Shown: piece by piece, positions 1-13,200 of the stretch
Layout of the letters: every line of letters starts with the position of its first letter
How positions within the stretch are numbered: the stretch's first letter is position 1
Assembly: GCA_029168955.1 (NCBI GenBank)
Contig: JAPDOI010000186.1
Location: forward strand, 496,001-560,000
Reading direction: 5' to 3'
Source: Aplectana chamaeleonis
Lineage: Eukaryota > Nematoda > Chromadorea > Rhabditida > Cosmocercidae
Length of the DNA: 64,000 bases
Notes under the pieces: model-generated
What the model was told of the DNA's origin: nothing
Seen by the model: only the letters and a program-made list of their open reading frames with translations
Databases searched by the model: none
Program-made: the position numbers and the translations under genes

Positions 1-3000
1 TGTCTCACCGTCGACTGCGTACCACGCGCTGCGCGACCGCACGTGCGTCGGAAGCAGACTCAGGCACTCGGGGGCTACGGCCGCCGCACCATTGGCCGCC
101 GAGCCGCGCCTCCGATCAGCGCATCGATGTCAAAAGGTGCGCGGATCGGCGTCCTCCGCTGAAATCCGTCGGTCCGCAGCCCCTGAGCGACCCAAAATTT
201 GTCCATAAGCGGCTCAAAAACTGTCCATTGGCAAACGATTTCCTACTCATTACCGGTCGCAAATCTGTCACAAAGCGGACTGGAATCTGTCCAAAACCGG
301 GCTCAAACCTGGCCAAAACCTGGCGTAATCCTGTCGTACAGCGGATCGAAACCTAATCAAAAGCGACTCAAAATCTACCTCAAAGCGATCGAAAAAGTGG
401 TCGAAATCGTACCAAAACCCACCCCAAACCTATCCGAACCCGGGCTCAAATCTGTTCAAAAACGGGCGGAAACCTGTCGTCCATCGGATCGAAAACTTAC
501 CAAAAGCGGCTTGAAACCCATAGAAGGGCAGTCAAAAATCTGAGTAAAAGCGAGCCCAAGGGTACCAAAATCCGAAAATCTTAACAGATCCATACATTTA
601 TTTTTCTACTTGTCCAAACAAATAAAATATTCGAAAAACACCGGGCACACAACAAAAAAAACATAGATTATTCGGCAACCGCTACGTCGCTCCATTCAAT
701 AACAGAAAATGAAGACCTTCAGAGGTCAAGGATGAATAGAAATCACCCAAATAAAATCTTGAAAAATAGGCTTCTGAGGCAGCAATAACATTCAACAAAC
801 TGTTGGATTGAGGAGCTAGATTGAAATAACAAAGAAAAATTTCGACTGCGGAACACAATCAGAAAGGCCAATAGACATGAATCTCAAAGAAGAAATATTG
901 TCTTCTGTAAACAGAGGAGAACATTGAGAGTACTTGTCACCGTTACCAAACACGTGATGAACCAGTAAAATTAAACCGGTAAAACACAACAAGGAGGAAA
1001 AAGGTAAAAACAACAACAAAAAGTGCCCACGACAAAATCACGTCTGAATTTCCAGCGGGAATCGAGATCTCTAGGACAACTTTCACCTGAAAGTTGGGAA
1101 AACTGCAAAGAATATCCAGAAAGATGAAATCGACTCTGCTAGACATATCTTGACATTCTCCCTTTTCATAATCGGTTGCATTCTTCGAATTGGTTTTTCA
1201 GTTGTACACTCTGATCGTCAGTCGTTGAAAGGAATCAGCGCGGTAGATTGAAGGTTAGGGCCGTGATGGGATATTGAGGCTAGCTCTTAGCCGTCTTCCC
1301 AAGCTTGCAGGTGAAATAAGCACCATACATCTCGATCTCCGCTGAAAATTCAGACTGAGTTCCCCAAGAACACTGCCAAAACTAAAATCTCAAAGAAACT
1401 GGTGTTGCCTACGTTCAAGCAGCGCTACGCGAAACTAGCAGATAATGCTAAATACACCCTATGGACACCAAACAGAGAGCCTACGGTGCGGTAACACCAT
1501 GAAGATTGTGAGTAAGGAAGCAAACCAAATGCCAGAAGCAAAAATAAATCAACAGTTTTCTCAAGCAACGTAAGACGACAGCCATTTTGGATTTTCTGTA
1601 TCCTTTATCGTCCGAGCCAGCCAATGATGGGTTTTTACCCAGCGAAAAACACAGAAACACTTATGAGTTTTCTATTACGTCCGGCACCCTTCGCGAATTC
1701 GCATGCGCCTGGCACTTGTATGCATCCGAGTGACGAATGTTTACCATCGAGCTTAAATATAGGCAATGAACTCGACTTGAACAATTTAGGGGCTCTGTTA
1801 CAAGAAAACTTACCGAATTGTAATAGTTGTACAGACGACGGCCTTGCAAATCCAATCCGACGATGATGCCTTACCACGGAACTGGAATGTGAGCAATTAA
1901 CTGAGATCGCCACGAGCAATGAATTCCCTTTCTTGAACAAAACGTACCGAGTTGGGAATCCACTTATCCACTTTCCATCGTATTTGTAACCGCGAATGTC
2001 TTCTCTGAAAGCATTGCTTTTAACAACTTCCTCACTATCTTTCATCAAAAGCACAGAAATGACTTACAAGGCCTTTTCTAATCCCACGTGAAGCTCAGAT
2101 TGCCAGTACAATTTCTGCTCCTCTGAATCCTCGATAGCATTTGCGCGGTCAGATTCGCGACTGCCCAGTGACATGTAGAAGCTATAACGAATTTGATTAA
2201 AAAAATCGTCCTCTGAAGTGCGAAAGGGATTCAATATTAACCTGGAGTTAGCCTTCTTGAAAACCACATTCCTTTTGAGTTCGTATTCACCAAGTACCGT
2301 GACGTCCAAGAGGAACTCTGAAGTCAAAGTGTTAGTATCATGCTATCTGTTTCTAAAAACTCCTTCGATTAAAAAAAAACTAGAATCCTTCGACTTAAGA
2401 AATCACTCACAAAGAGGTTTCAGCCACGGATGACCACAAGGACGATTACCGAAATTGAAAGTAATGACTTCTTTTGAATCGCTTCGATCAAGTCGCTTCG
2501 ATAACGATCCCAACAAATCGAAAAACGAGAAATAAGCGCGCTGCCCAAGACAATTACCGATACCACGTGGACCCCATCTCAACACACGAGATAAGAATAA
2601 TAAATGTGCCCGAAAATCAAAAATGCGAAAAAACGGTCTTTAAGATTTTGAAAGATGATCAATTACCCGGGGCGGAACTGTTGCTGGAATTTTCGCGATT
2701 GAAGAAAAAGTGATCAGTAGAAGAATTTTCAAAAATAGCACAATATGTAAGAGCGTTTCAATTGCTTTTCTTTACATTGAAAAAAATAGCTTGTGATATT
2801 CTATCTAAAACGCTATATTTTCAAACATGAAAACATCGAGGGTAAGCGGAGGCACTGTGCGAGGTTTCGCGTAAATTTATGCTGTTTGAAGGCACTAGAT
2901 TGAATGTCAAAGCATTTTTGTTTTCACTGTAAAGAAACCCTTGAAATGTTCTTGAATATTGCACTATTTTGTATAAACTTCTATTGTTCAATTTTTGCGG

Positions 3001-3506
3001 GTCCGTAACAAACAGCATAGCGAGTAGCTAATCGAAAATGGTTTGGCTATAAGTGCAATGGTGGTTCTAGCTAGAGAAAAAAGGACGAAATACAACCATT
3101 TAAGTAAAAACAAATGAGATGTATGACAGAACAAATAGCATGATAGGAAACAATCACGCCAAAAGACCGACGTGGGCTAGTGGGTGAGTGATAACGATTC
3201 TCTGTGTAGGGGCGCGGATGGCTGCAACGGCCAATGTTCGTCGACGCGTCGCGGTCGACGAACCTGCGTTGCGGTCGAGAACGGGCGCGGATGGCCGAAC
3301 GACTCGCTCAAGGTCAGCGGATCGCCGACTCGGCCTCAAAAGTGTGGCGGGCCGTCCCCCCGAGTGCCTGAGGACGGGTTTTGGTCGCCGCGCGACGAGT
3401 TTTGGCCGCCGCGCGACGTTTCGGCCGCCGCGCGGCGGCCAAAACTCGTCTGCTTCCGACGCACGTGCGGTCGCGCAGCGCGTGGTACGCAGTCGACGGT
3501 GAGACA
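1..3506. repeat. 59-bp inverted repeat bounding the first 3.5 kb
   Basis: Bases 1-59 (TGTCTCACCGTCGACTGCG onward) are the exact reverse complement of 3448-3506. The similarity continues inward to about base 130 with an insertion on the right arm. The arms are GC-rich (CGCCGCGCGGCGG). This may be a 3.5-kb transposon with long terminal inverted repeats, but the left arm touches the window edge, so its true end is unknown. Degenerate tandem repeats of CCAAAACCTG/GGGCTCAAA words fill 220-540. Confidence 0.55.
1875..2585 (-). CDS. Possible spliced gene fragment, function unknown
   Basis: On the minus strand three segments can be joined by plausible introns: exon ending 2450 (KEVITFNF), exon 2317-2068 (EFLLDVTVLGEYELKRN onward to LHVGLEKA) and exon 2004-1875 (EDIRGYKYDGKWISGFP then RYVLFKKGNS). 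The 63-bp intron 2067-2005 has a strong GTAAGT donor and TTTCAG acceptor. I recognise no domain. The 5' and 3' ends are not found and the chain stops in frame soon after 1875, so this may be a dead fragment, perhaps carried inside the 3.5-kb inverted-repeat element. Confidence 0.3.
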
Positions 3507-3518
3507 TTGGCCGTTTTA

Positions 3519-3699
3519 TGGCCTGTAGAGCTGTTCAGAAAATTGGAATTTTTTTTTGATAAAATTTACAATTAGACACTAAATGAAGATTTAAAAAATT
3601 TTGGTCCCAGGGGATCGTAAAATTTTGGTTTTTTTTTTTAAGGAAAATGGGGGGTCGTAGCTGCGACAAAAATCGCCACAACGGCGTGCTCAACCCTGC
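3519..3699. mobile_element. Truncated hAT-like MITE end
   Basis: The segment ends GTGCTCAACCCTG, the right terminus of the MITE family at 5314 and 8049. It contains the family's GGGTCGTAGCTGCGAC interior. The left terminus is missing, so only a partial copy is called. Confidence 0.4.
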
Positions 3700-5305
3700 C
3701 GCCCCAAGCCGCACTGGATAGGAACACGAGCCGCCTGACAGGGCGGCTCGGGGCGCCGAATTTGCCGATCTCCGGGCCACAGCTGTTGCCGAACGGGCGC
3801 CCGCAGTTCAGCTCGATCTCGTATCCTGCTGGGCTCGATCTCGTATCCTGCTGCTATAGCAACTCCAGTTTATAGTCCTAGGGATATCACAAACCGCAGT
3901 AGCTCTTCCGTACAGGACCGTTCTTCTCTCGTTTCACTTCTTACTCCTTACCATTGGTTCGCCTAACATTATACCCCGGGTATAAGGGCAAATCTGGGTA
4001 CAAGCTTCCGGACTTTGCAAAGCAAACCAGAAGCTTATACCCCTAAGAGCCCCTATACCCGGAGTATACCCGCTGACGAGCCGACTTCTGTAGAACACAC
4101 TGCTGTTCCACTCGAAAAAGTAGCCTTGCCAATGGCAATATCGCGACAATAGCTATTCAAATCGTGGCCAGAGATGTTTTTTTCTGCATAAATTCCAGCT
4201 AGTGTCTTTTTTAGCCCTATTCAAGTAGTTATACTGGCTATTTCTATAGCCCCGTCATCGTAGTACCCCGGATTAATTGAGAAAACCTCCCAATATTCAT
4301 CATTATTACTTTTTCAAATGTATTTTTCTCGAATCGCAAATATCAGTCTCTCTATCACACAATTTAATACAACTCCAATATTAACTTCAAAGGCATTTAG
4401 TGGTTCTCGATAACTTTTTACTTGGTAAAAAATACTCGTGATTTTATAATTATCCTGGACTCAGGACATTTTTTAAGGACACCTTCAATTACAGCGACCT
4501 TAGGCTTAAAGCTGCGTCCATAAAATTCTGGATTCATTTTCAGTAGCGGACTGTCAATTAAATGCAATTTGGGAGTCCTAAACTGCGCCTTGTGCCTTCA
4601 AGGCGTTGAAACAAGCTCCACCCTCTTATTGTAGCGCTCTTCGGTTTTATTCTGTTAAATTTGTCTTCAATGCCGAAATACAATTATGCCATCACCTTTT
4701 TCCGCCATCAAAAAAGCATTTCTCTTAACACGGAAAGGTCACCGAAAATCTGTTACAATTTCAAAAATGTACAGCGCGGGGAGGGGGGGGCAGGCAAATG
4801 GCTGCTGCTCCATCTAAGGATTAACTGCTCTAGATCACCTCAGTTTAAGTTTAAATTTTACCTCAACAGAATCCCGACTGACTTTGATGTGTTCGTGTTA
4901 TGTACGTAGAAAACACCGGAAGTAGAGAACTGGTAACAAGAATACTAGAAGCAGTAAGAATTAGGTAAAAGGATACCCTGAAATAACCATACGAAATCAA
5001 TAAAAGGGAGGATCAAGCCACAAGTGATTAGGGAACGATAAGAAGGAATGAATCAATGAACTAAGGTTGTGTTGTGTGCATACGTGGAGGATGTAGACGT
5101 GTTCCCGCGTTTTTCGTAATCAATAAGGTGGAGAACAGCTGTGGCCCGGATAGCAACAGAATACCAACAGGAGCTGCCATTTCAATACAAACACAGGTCC
5201 TGCTCTTTTGGGAACTGCAGTTGGTCAGCTGTTGCCGATGGCGGAAGTGGGGGGAGCCAGTTCGGCTCTGGGCCTCTTATCGCCTGAGAAGCTTTGAACG
5301 AATCA
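3700..5305. other. Intergenic DNA, no gene recognised
   Basis: Contains two GGGCTCGATCTCGTATCCTG copies near 3800-3860 and a short inverted pair around 3975-4070 (TATACCCCGGGTAT against ATACCCGGAGTATA). Otherwise AT-rich with no codon structure. The missing first exon of imb-1 could lie here or in 5618-6365. Confidence 0.5.
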
Positions 5306-5313
5306 AGTCGAAA

Positions 5314-5617
5314 CAGTGTTGAGCAGACCGTTGCGACTGGTGGCCAAAATTTTACGACTCGCCTTGGTGACCAAAATTTTTACGCACCTTCTCCCCCTGG
5401 GTTGGAGAAATGGCCGCGATGCAATACATGGCGCTGTGCATCAAACGTTGATCTAAGAATGTTACATTTCCGAGACCTTTCCGAGTGGTTTGGAGATAAA
5501 CCCCAATTTTTTCGAAAATTTGACGAACTCCTCCCCTCCAAAAAAATATTTTTTTCGAAAAATTTCCCAAATTTTTACGACCCTCGTTGCGGCCGGTTGC
5601 AAGCCTGCGCAACCCTG
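5314..5617. mobile_element. hAT-like MITE, same family, perfect target duplication
   Basis: 304 bp, starting CAGTGTTGAGCAGACC and ending GCGCAACCCTG, flanked by a perfect 8-bp duplication AGTCGAAA (5306-5313 and 5618-5625). Size, ends and interior match the 8049-8354 copy. Non-coding. The open frames across it are chance. Confidence 0.8.
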
Positions 5618-5649
5618 AGTCGAAAAGCTCGGAAATTGTCAAATAGACT

Positions 5650-5960
5650 CCAAATTCGTGATCAGCGCCCCAAGTAACCCACCTGGAAGGATTTTGAGTG
5701 AAATCTGGAACATTTTTTGTAACGCTTTCAGATGTATAAATGAGCGCTCAACCGAAAATCCGCACAAGTCGAAAACGCCATCAGTCTGTGAAAAGTTGGG
5801 AAAATGTGCCTTCGGTCAAAATTTGCTCGGTGGGGTAGTTTTGGGCGCTGAACACAAGCATGAGGTCCGTTTCCAGATTTCGTAAACTTTAGTGCGAGAT
5901 TTTGATAGAAGAAAAAGGCTAGAAATACGAAATTTGACAGGCTATAACTTTTTTCGCAGA
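5650..5960. repeat. Partial copy of the long-TIR foldback family
   Basis: GTGATCAGCGCCCCAAG, the AACCGAAAATCCGCACAAG tract and GGGCGCTGAACACA match the right interior of copies A and B (near 10280-10530 and 27630-27880). Both termini are missing. Further scraps are at 13130-13200, 41470-41580 and 62240-62430. Confidence 0.5.
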
Positions 5961-6365
5961 TGTCTGTTGCAAAATCTCAGTTCAGATTAGAGGAGGGCGT
6001 GCTAGAGTTGACTTGAAAAATTCATCAGCTTTCTGATCCGGGGATACACTATGTGAGGTTCGCTAGTGAGCCGCTTAAAAAGCTTTTTGAAAATTCAATT
6101 TTATCCAGAAACTCTAATTTGGACAGCTTGAAACCTCCCACTGGTCTCGTTACCTAATGTAGTTTAGATGAGGGGGCTGAGTGAGATGTAGCTGTAAGGG
6201 GCGGGGGGGTTGTGTTAGCTGTGTGGAATTCTGTCAAACCTGGCACCGTACCATGGTTACAGACGAACGATGGAAAGTTAGTTGGCCAACGTTTGGTGAA
6301 GAACTTTCAGATCAACTTTATATTTCCTACTAATCTTTCTCTTCCGTCTACTATTCCGTTTTCAG

Positions 6366-7230
6366 ATCAGGAAGATCAAAAACGGGCACTGGAGTTTTTG
6401 AATGATGCGTCAACGCGAGATTTTGTGAGATGATTTCACAGTGTTTTTTTTTGTTTCGCCTAATTGTCATCGATTTGACAATATGATTTTTAGCCGGCAT
6501 TTGTCAAAGAACTGAGTATTATCCTTCGAACGGAAGCCTGTCAACCATTCGCGCGTCAGGCGGCGGGTTTGCAGTTGAAAAATGTTTTGTACGCCAAGCA
6601 AGAGGAAACGCGAGCACAGTATCTCAGCAGGTACATTTTCCAAAAGTCCTCAAGGCAGACGTTCCATTTTTGTCTGATCACAGCATAATCTCAGAATTAA
6701 ATTTCAGATGGCTAGCCCTGCCGGCGGATATTCGAACTCACGTCAAGTTGTTGGTGGTTGAGACTCTCGGCACCGAACCTTTCCGGCCTTCGATTGCGGC
6801 TCAGTGTGTTGCAGCGATTGCCTGTGCAGAACTACCGTCTGGCGTGAGTTTAGCGCTAAATATCATTATCGTGATGACAGCGAGATCATTTGATTTTTCG
6901 CATATGTTCAGCTATGGCCTGATGTGATCGATGCGTTGCGTACTAGCGTTACCAACCCTGGGAGTTCAGCATCGTTGAAGGAGTCTTCACTGGAAACACT
7001 GGGCTACATCTGCAATGATATCGACGCTACGGTAGTGTTGAATACCTCTCCGCCGATGTCTTTCTTTCACTGAAATTCAATTTCAGGTGCTGGAGCAGCA
7101 GTCGAACTCCATTCTGACAGCGATTGTTCATGGTATGAGAAAGGAAGAGGAGTCCGTTCATGTGAGACTGGCTGCCACAAACGCGCTGTTAAACTCGTTG
7201 GAATTCACGAAGAAGAATTTTGGCAAGGAG
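6366..7230 (+). CDS. imb-1: imb-1 exon block 1: N-terminal HEAT repeats (5 exons)
   Basis: Five exons (6366-6424, 6494-6630, 6708-6843, 6912-7031, 7087-7230) are separated by introns of 55-77 bp with AG acceptors, mostly TTTCAG. They encode the start of the protein: an [14 protein letters not shown] helix, then [11 protein letters not shown] and the WLALP segment typical of the first HEAT repeats, where Ran-GTP binds in characterised importins. The first exon starts in the middle of a codon, so one more coding exon must lie upstream. The block ends at GGCAAGGAG before a GTATGT donor. Confidence 0.93.
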
Positions 7231-10200
7231 GTATGTTCTGAGTTTCTAGAAAGTTTTCTCGTCCTTTCTTCCTCGCGCTCATCATTTCTGAAACTAGAGT
7301 CATCTACGGACATTTGGGAAGGTAGTCATAGATAACAGATCTGTTATCCGTAGACAGCATTAGGCGATCAATATGTATGCATGCAACTCGTTACAGCACG
7401 ACTGGCAAACCTTGTGAGGGATTTACGTATCACGGTTTCATTCTTGTATGTGCTCAGACAACTGGGAGTCCGATTCGGCTACAAAGCGCTGTGGACGACG
7501 ATACGGCCGCTTATTTTCTGTGAACCACGTGGCCCAATCGTCGTCGAAGCGAGAAGCACGTGCCGCAACATATAGCCGTTCTTCTTCTTTTCCTTCTGCA
7601 GAGAGTGGTTTTTGTCATAGGTTGAGAAACTGGGCGGCCTTCACAGGATTCGTCCAAAGGTCCATTGTTGTTGAGGAGGTAGGTCTCTTCGGGCACATGA
7701 ACAAGTGCGCCGTGTCGTATCCGGGAGCACCACAGTCCGGGCATGCGTCTGGTCGGCTGCCGTCGATCTTGTTGACGTAAGACGTGAGCAGAATAGAATG
7801 ACCACAGCGCAGCAAGGCAAGAGCACATCTGGCTCGCCTGCCGAGTTGAGACTCCTGACTCGCTAGCCCGATGCGGCACTGCTCCTAAGATAGGGTTCAC
7901 AGCCACCTTCTCCAAATATCCTCGAACAAACTGGGTGTGCTCTTCACGCAGAAGACGAAGCCTCTCCATGTTGGAGTCGACCCACCTCTGTACATCAACT
8001 TTACGAGGAGCATCTGCGAATGGCTCCCTGATCGACCTCTCTCTAATACAGGGTTGAGCAGCTCGTTGTGGCGATTTTCGACGCGGCTACGACCCCCCCA
8101 TTACCCTTTTTTTAACTCAGAACTTAACGACCCCCCTAGGACCAAAAAAATTTCTAGCTTTATTTGGAATCAAAATTTGAAGAAAAGCGGAACTTGTGGC
8201 AGTATTTTTGTGGATCAAGTTCGGTCGCGGCTGACGTGGACGCCTATTTTTCTCCAAAATTTCACGAGCCCCTCCAAATTTTCATTTTTTTTACCAAATT
8301 TCCAAAAATTTTACGACCCCCCGTTGTGGCCAGTCACAACGCTGCTCAACCCTGCTCTAATGGCCTTCATGATTCTCTTTGTCGGATGATTCGGCTGTCT
8401 TGAACATTAATATACATCTGCTGTGCCTGGAGTTCGCAATGCTCCTTGACTGGCAAAATGTAGGCCTCCGCGTGAAGAGGTTTCATTGGGGAGCTCCTTG
8501 ATAGCCGTTCCACTTGGGCACGACACGCTTTCCATTTGACTACGTTGCAGTTTGGACGACGAACCAGCCACGATGCTCATGATAGATTACGTTGGTCGAT
8601 CGCTCCATAAGGGATCAGACGCTTATCAGCCGCACAGCACGTATATAAGGGGTCCTATCCCATAGGGGCCGAGCAGAGTGCCATTAGGGCGCGGCGCGAC
8701 CTAACGGTGGGCTGCGGTAGGAATAGATCGCCGCGATCTATCAATACGGCAGCCCACCATTAGGCTGCGCCTGATGGCGCTCTGCTCAGTCCTATATAGA
8801 ACGCAGTCGGCCTTTCGGTGCCGCACCTGGTTGGTGATTACGAGTCACTTTATGTACGATTTTTGACCGCTGAGAAAGTCTGCCCTACGGTCCTCAGCGA
8901 GGGGAGCTCCCCCGCTGTCGACCGTGGCGAGGGTAATGTCCTTGTCGCGGACTGCTCTAGGTGTGACCCCCCTGCTGCGGGCATTGACTTGAACTGTATC
9001 CTTGTTGGGGGAGACCCGCCCCCATTGGAGGGGTAGGACCCCGTCTCCAGCGCCATGTGCTTAAATTCTAGGACGACGTGCTTCAGCGTGGGAAATAGGG
9101 TGCGGCAAAAGTTTTGCCTCGCTGCGCCACGTCCTTTAGGACGACGTGCTGCCGTGTGGGAAACGGTGGTGCGGCAAAAGTTTTGTCTGTCTACGCCACG
9201 TGCTTCTATTATACGAAGACGTGCTTCAGCGTGGGAAATAGTGTGCGGAAAATGTTTTGCCTAGCTTCGCCACGTGCTTCTACTACAGGGGTGCGTTCCA
9301 AGAACGTTCCCATGGCAAAACGCGTCCATGGAATCGTAGCCACGGCCGCGTGGGCGCAATTTTCAGTTATGATACGCATCCATGGAAAGAAGATTTGTCC
9401 ATGGTGAGGTTGCTTTTCCTCCCACAGCGTCTTGGGAACGTTCTTGGAACGCACCCCAGGACTGCGTGCTTCAGCGTGGAAAATAGGGTGCGGCTATAGT
9501 TTTGCCTCTGCGCCACGTAGTCCTATCGAACAGGCCATGTACTCCTCGGAGCAGCACGTGCTGCTTCGAAGGCTCCTTTTAACTCGGCTAGGTATCCTAT
9601 TAGAAAACCTATAGTGGCCGAGTAAGGCCTCCCCAGTATCTGACAAGGGAAGTATAAAAAGCGTAGGTCGGATCTGCCAAACCGACTGGTATGGTTAGTA
9701 TCTTTGTTGGCTCAATAGTAAAAATGCGCAGTATCCCGCCGCGAGCAGCAGGTGCAAAAGAGTTATGAGCATTTTTTAAGCCTGGCGAAAAGGCAAGGGT
9801 TCCCATCAGGCATTTTTTTTGGAGTTTCAAAAAATTTTCTCGGATTTAGCTCAAAAGTTGTATGTAGGAGTAATCTAGGGTGGCGAACACAAATCTGGAG
9901 TCCATTTGTCGAAATTTTGAGGTTTACTGTAGGTTACGGTAGGTAACATGTCATTTAGGGGTCTAAACCCACCTTAGTATTTTGAAAATCGACAAACTGA
10001 CGTTAAATTCGTATTCTTCACCCCGAATAACCATACGAATTTTGAGTAAAATCTGAGATTCTGGCCAAACTACCGTATACCTACCGTAATCTGCAATAGA
10101 TCGATAAACGGACTCCAGATTCGTGTTTAGCACTCCAAATAACCTTCAGAGAATGATTTTTAGACATATCTATCGTAGAAAACCGGAAATCTCGAAAGTG

Positions 10201-13200
10201 GCGTTTTTCCCTCGAAATTTTCCCCGGTTGGGAAGCTTCAAACTAAATGAGCCGAAAACTTTCGGAAATCGACTAACAAATCTCAGAATCGTGATCAGCG
10301 CCCCAAAAACCCCTCTGGGAGAATTTTAAGTCAAATCTGGAACATTTTTCTAAAACGCTTCCAGAGCCCTCAATTAGTAGAAATAAGCGCCCAACCGAAA
10401 ATCCGTACAAGTCCAAAACGCTATCAGTCTGGACAAAGTACGGAAAATGTGCGTTCATCCAAAATTTGCTCAGGGGGGTAGTTTTGGGTGCTGAACACAT
10501 TTATGAGGTCCGTTTCCGGATTTCCCGAAGAATAACGCGATTTTCAGAAGGTACAAAAAGCACAAAAAATGAACTTTTTAAGCTTGTAACTTCTTGGAAC
10601 CTGCGGCTCGCGGCGGGATACTGCGCAGTTTTACTATTGAGCCACAAGAGATACTAATGGCACTAGTCGTTTTGGCAGATCAGACCTACGCTTTGCATAC
10701 TTCCCTTGTGAGTTGAATTTTTCCAGGCAGAGCGGCATATTATAATGCAAGTGGTTTGCGAGGCGACCCAATGTTCCGATACGCTCGTGAAGGTTGCTGC
10801 GTTGCAATGCTTGGTTCGAATAATGTCGCTGTACTACCAGTTCATGGAGCAGTACATGGGCTCGGCTCTTTTTGCGGTGAGTGCCTTATTGAAGACTCGA
10901 AATTTTCGGTATGAGGCCAAATTCAGTTTTTTCGAGATTTCCTTACAAGCGATCAATTCGGAGGTACCAGAAGTGGCCCTGCAAGGAATCGAATTTTGGT
11001 CAAATGTATGCGAAGAAGAGATCACGCTGAGCTTAGAGGCTGTGGAGGTCGGAACTGTTGTCCACTTGTGGCACTTGATTATGTATAGTTGTCCTCCTTT
11101 TGTTCCAGGCTGCTGAGAATAATCGTGTTCCGGAGCAAGTGTCGCGACATTACGCGAAGGGAGCTGTATCACATATATGTCCCCTAATGCTGGAGATTCT
11201 CACACACCAAGGTTTCGTCCTTGTTTACATCCTCTTATAGGTTCGCTTTATTTAAAGACACAATTTCAGATGAGAATGATGATGATGACGACTGGACCCC
11301 ATCGAAGGCGGCTGGTGTGTGCATCATGCTGATGGCTCAGTGTGTTGGGGATTCCATTCTGGACTCTGTGATGCCTTTCCTGAAACATTTCAGCAGCTCA
11401 GATTGGAAGTACAAGGTAAGACGAGCATTCTGAAGTGAGACTCACGATTCGAGAGTAATCGAGTTAGTTTTAGGAGGCGGCTATTATGGCCTTCGGAAGT
11501 ATTCTGGATGGACCTGATGCGGCGAAGTTGATGGCTTTGGTTGAGCAAGCAATGCCGGCGCTTATTGACAGCATGGGGGAGAAGAATGTGACCATCCGAG
11601 ATACCTCCGCATGGACAATTGGACGCGTGCTCGAGATTTGCCCCGAAATCATCAACAAGGAGGGTGTACTGGCGCGGCTGCTTCCAGCCCTCAGTCAAGC
11701 TCTTCATCAGGAACCACGTGTGGCCTCGAATGTCTGCTGGGTGAGGCGTATTCAGTCGCCAGTCTTGCTCCAGTGAGTGTATTCCCCTTTCAGGCATTGG
11801 TAGCGCTTGTAAAAGCAACCTATGACATCGCTTGTGGGCAAGGAACTGACAGTACGGGTCAACCTGAGACTTACGCTCTTACCCCCTGTTTTGAAGCAAT
11901 GGTCAGCGAGTTGATCAAGACAACGGATAGGTCAGTTTTGCGGAAGTGTTATAATTATCATGCGCAGGGTCAAGTCGGCTTTGCCCTGGCCCTTGGAAAA
12001 CTACGACCCCTTCCCCTGTGACTAGAATTGGGGAAAAAAGATTTCTTTTCCAAACTTTTGAAGCTTGCAGGTCGAAACTTTGAAGCAGGATACGGCGCTA
12101 GGTGTGGCTACACAGGGGGTATGAGCTCCACCGGGACACCAAGTGGACAATACTGAATGGGGGTATACACTGTTAACATTGTTTTTTTACGAAGAATTCG
12201 ACAATGCTACTCTTCAAATTTTACAACAAACATACAACATAAAAATTGACCGAATACCGCTTCTGAGTGGGGGGGGGTCTGAGAAAATCTTCAAAATTTT
12301 GCTGTTGGAGGGGGGGTCTGAGTGAAATTGGCATTATCCATACTTCGTGCCGTACCATGCTTCGAAGATCCCCTCTCCGTTTTATGCGAAATCCTCCACC
12401 ATCTATTGTTCGTGGCATCGGTGAAGCTGCGACCCCCCCCTTTTCGTGACTAAAATTTCAAACAAAATTTTCACAATAAGCTCCAAAAGAAATCATTTTT
12501 GTACGAAAATCCCTAAGACGCTCCGCTATCCATGGTTTCCGCCCTCAGGAATGCTACGACCCTTCTCTCATCTTCGAAAATTTCTACATCTCCGGTGATC
12601 CGTTGTATCGGACCTCGGCGAGACTACGACTACCTATCCTATGACTGATTTTCTCGAAAAATAAAACCACCTGCTTTTTCAAAAATCGTTATTAGGTTAA
12701 AATTCTCACGGTTCCTTCCAAAAAAAAACTTATTCGCCGCCAACCCCCTGCACAGATTTTCATTTTTGCTTCAAAATCATTCTCACCTTATCAGCCATCT
12801 GTTCTTTTGGACCTTGTTTACGCTGTGAATTTATTCCTCATGACTGAAATAATTGCGCTAGGCTTGTGTTTTTTTGGCCAAACCAGCTTCCAAGTCTCCA
12901 TTTTTTACTGGACAATCCATACAATTTTGCGAGCAATTCCACTCTATTTTCGATCTCTCCATGCTTCGGAAATGGGCGAAAGCAGGGTTGAGCAGGCCAT
13001 TGCGCCAATTTTCGGCAGAGCTACGACACCTCCTGTTGACCACAGGTTCGGCAACATATGAAAACTTTCCACGATCCCTCTCGACAAATAGACATCAATT
13101 TCAGCACACCAACTACCCCTGAACAGAATTTTGACTGAAATCTTATACGTTTACCAAACTACCGTGTACCCACCGTAATCTACCTCATTTTAGCTGACCA

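Noticed and set aside
2474..2713. 79-codon plus-strand frame ending EFSRLKKK
   Set aside because: Composition is somewhat protein-like, but no acceptor, partner exon or family was found, and it overlaps the better minus-strand candidate. Left uncalled.
6212..6365. MLAVWNSVKPGTVPWLQ reading into imb-1 as its N-terminus
   Set aside because: The frame runs through the TTTTCAG acceptor at 6365 and has no similarity to the importin-beta N-terminus. The true first exon should be about 15 codons long and lie upstream.
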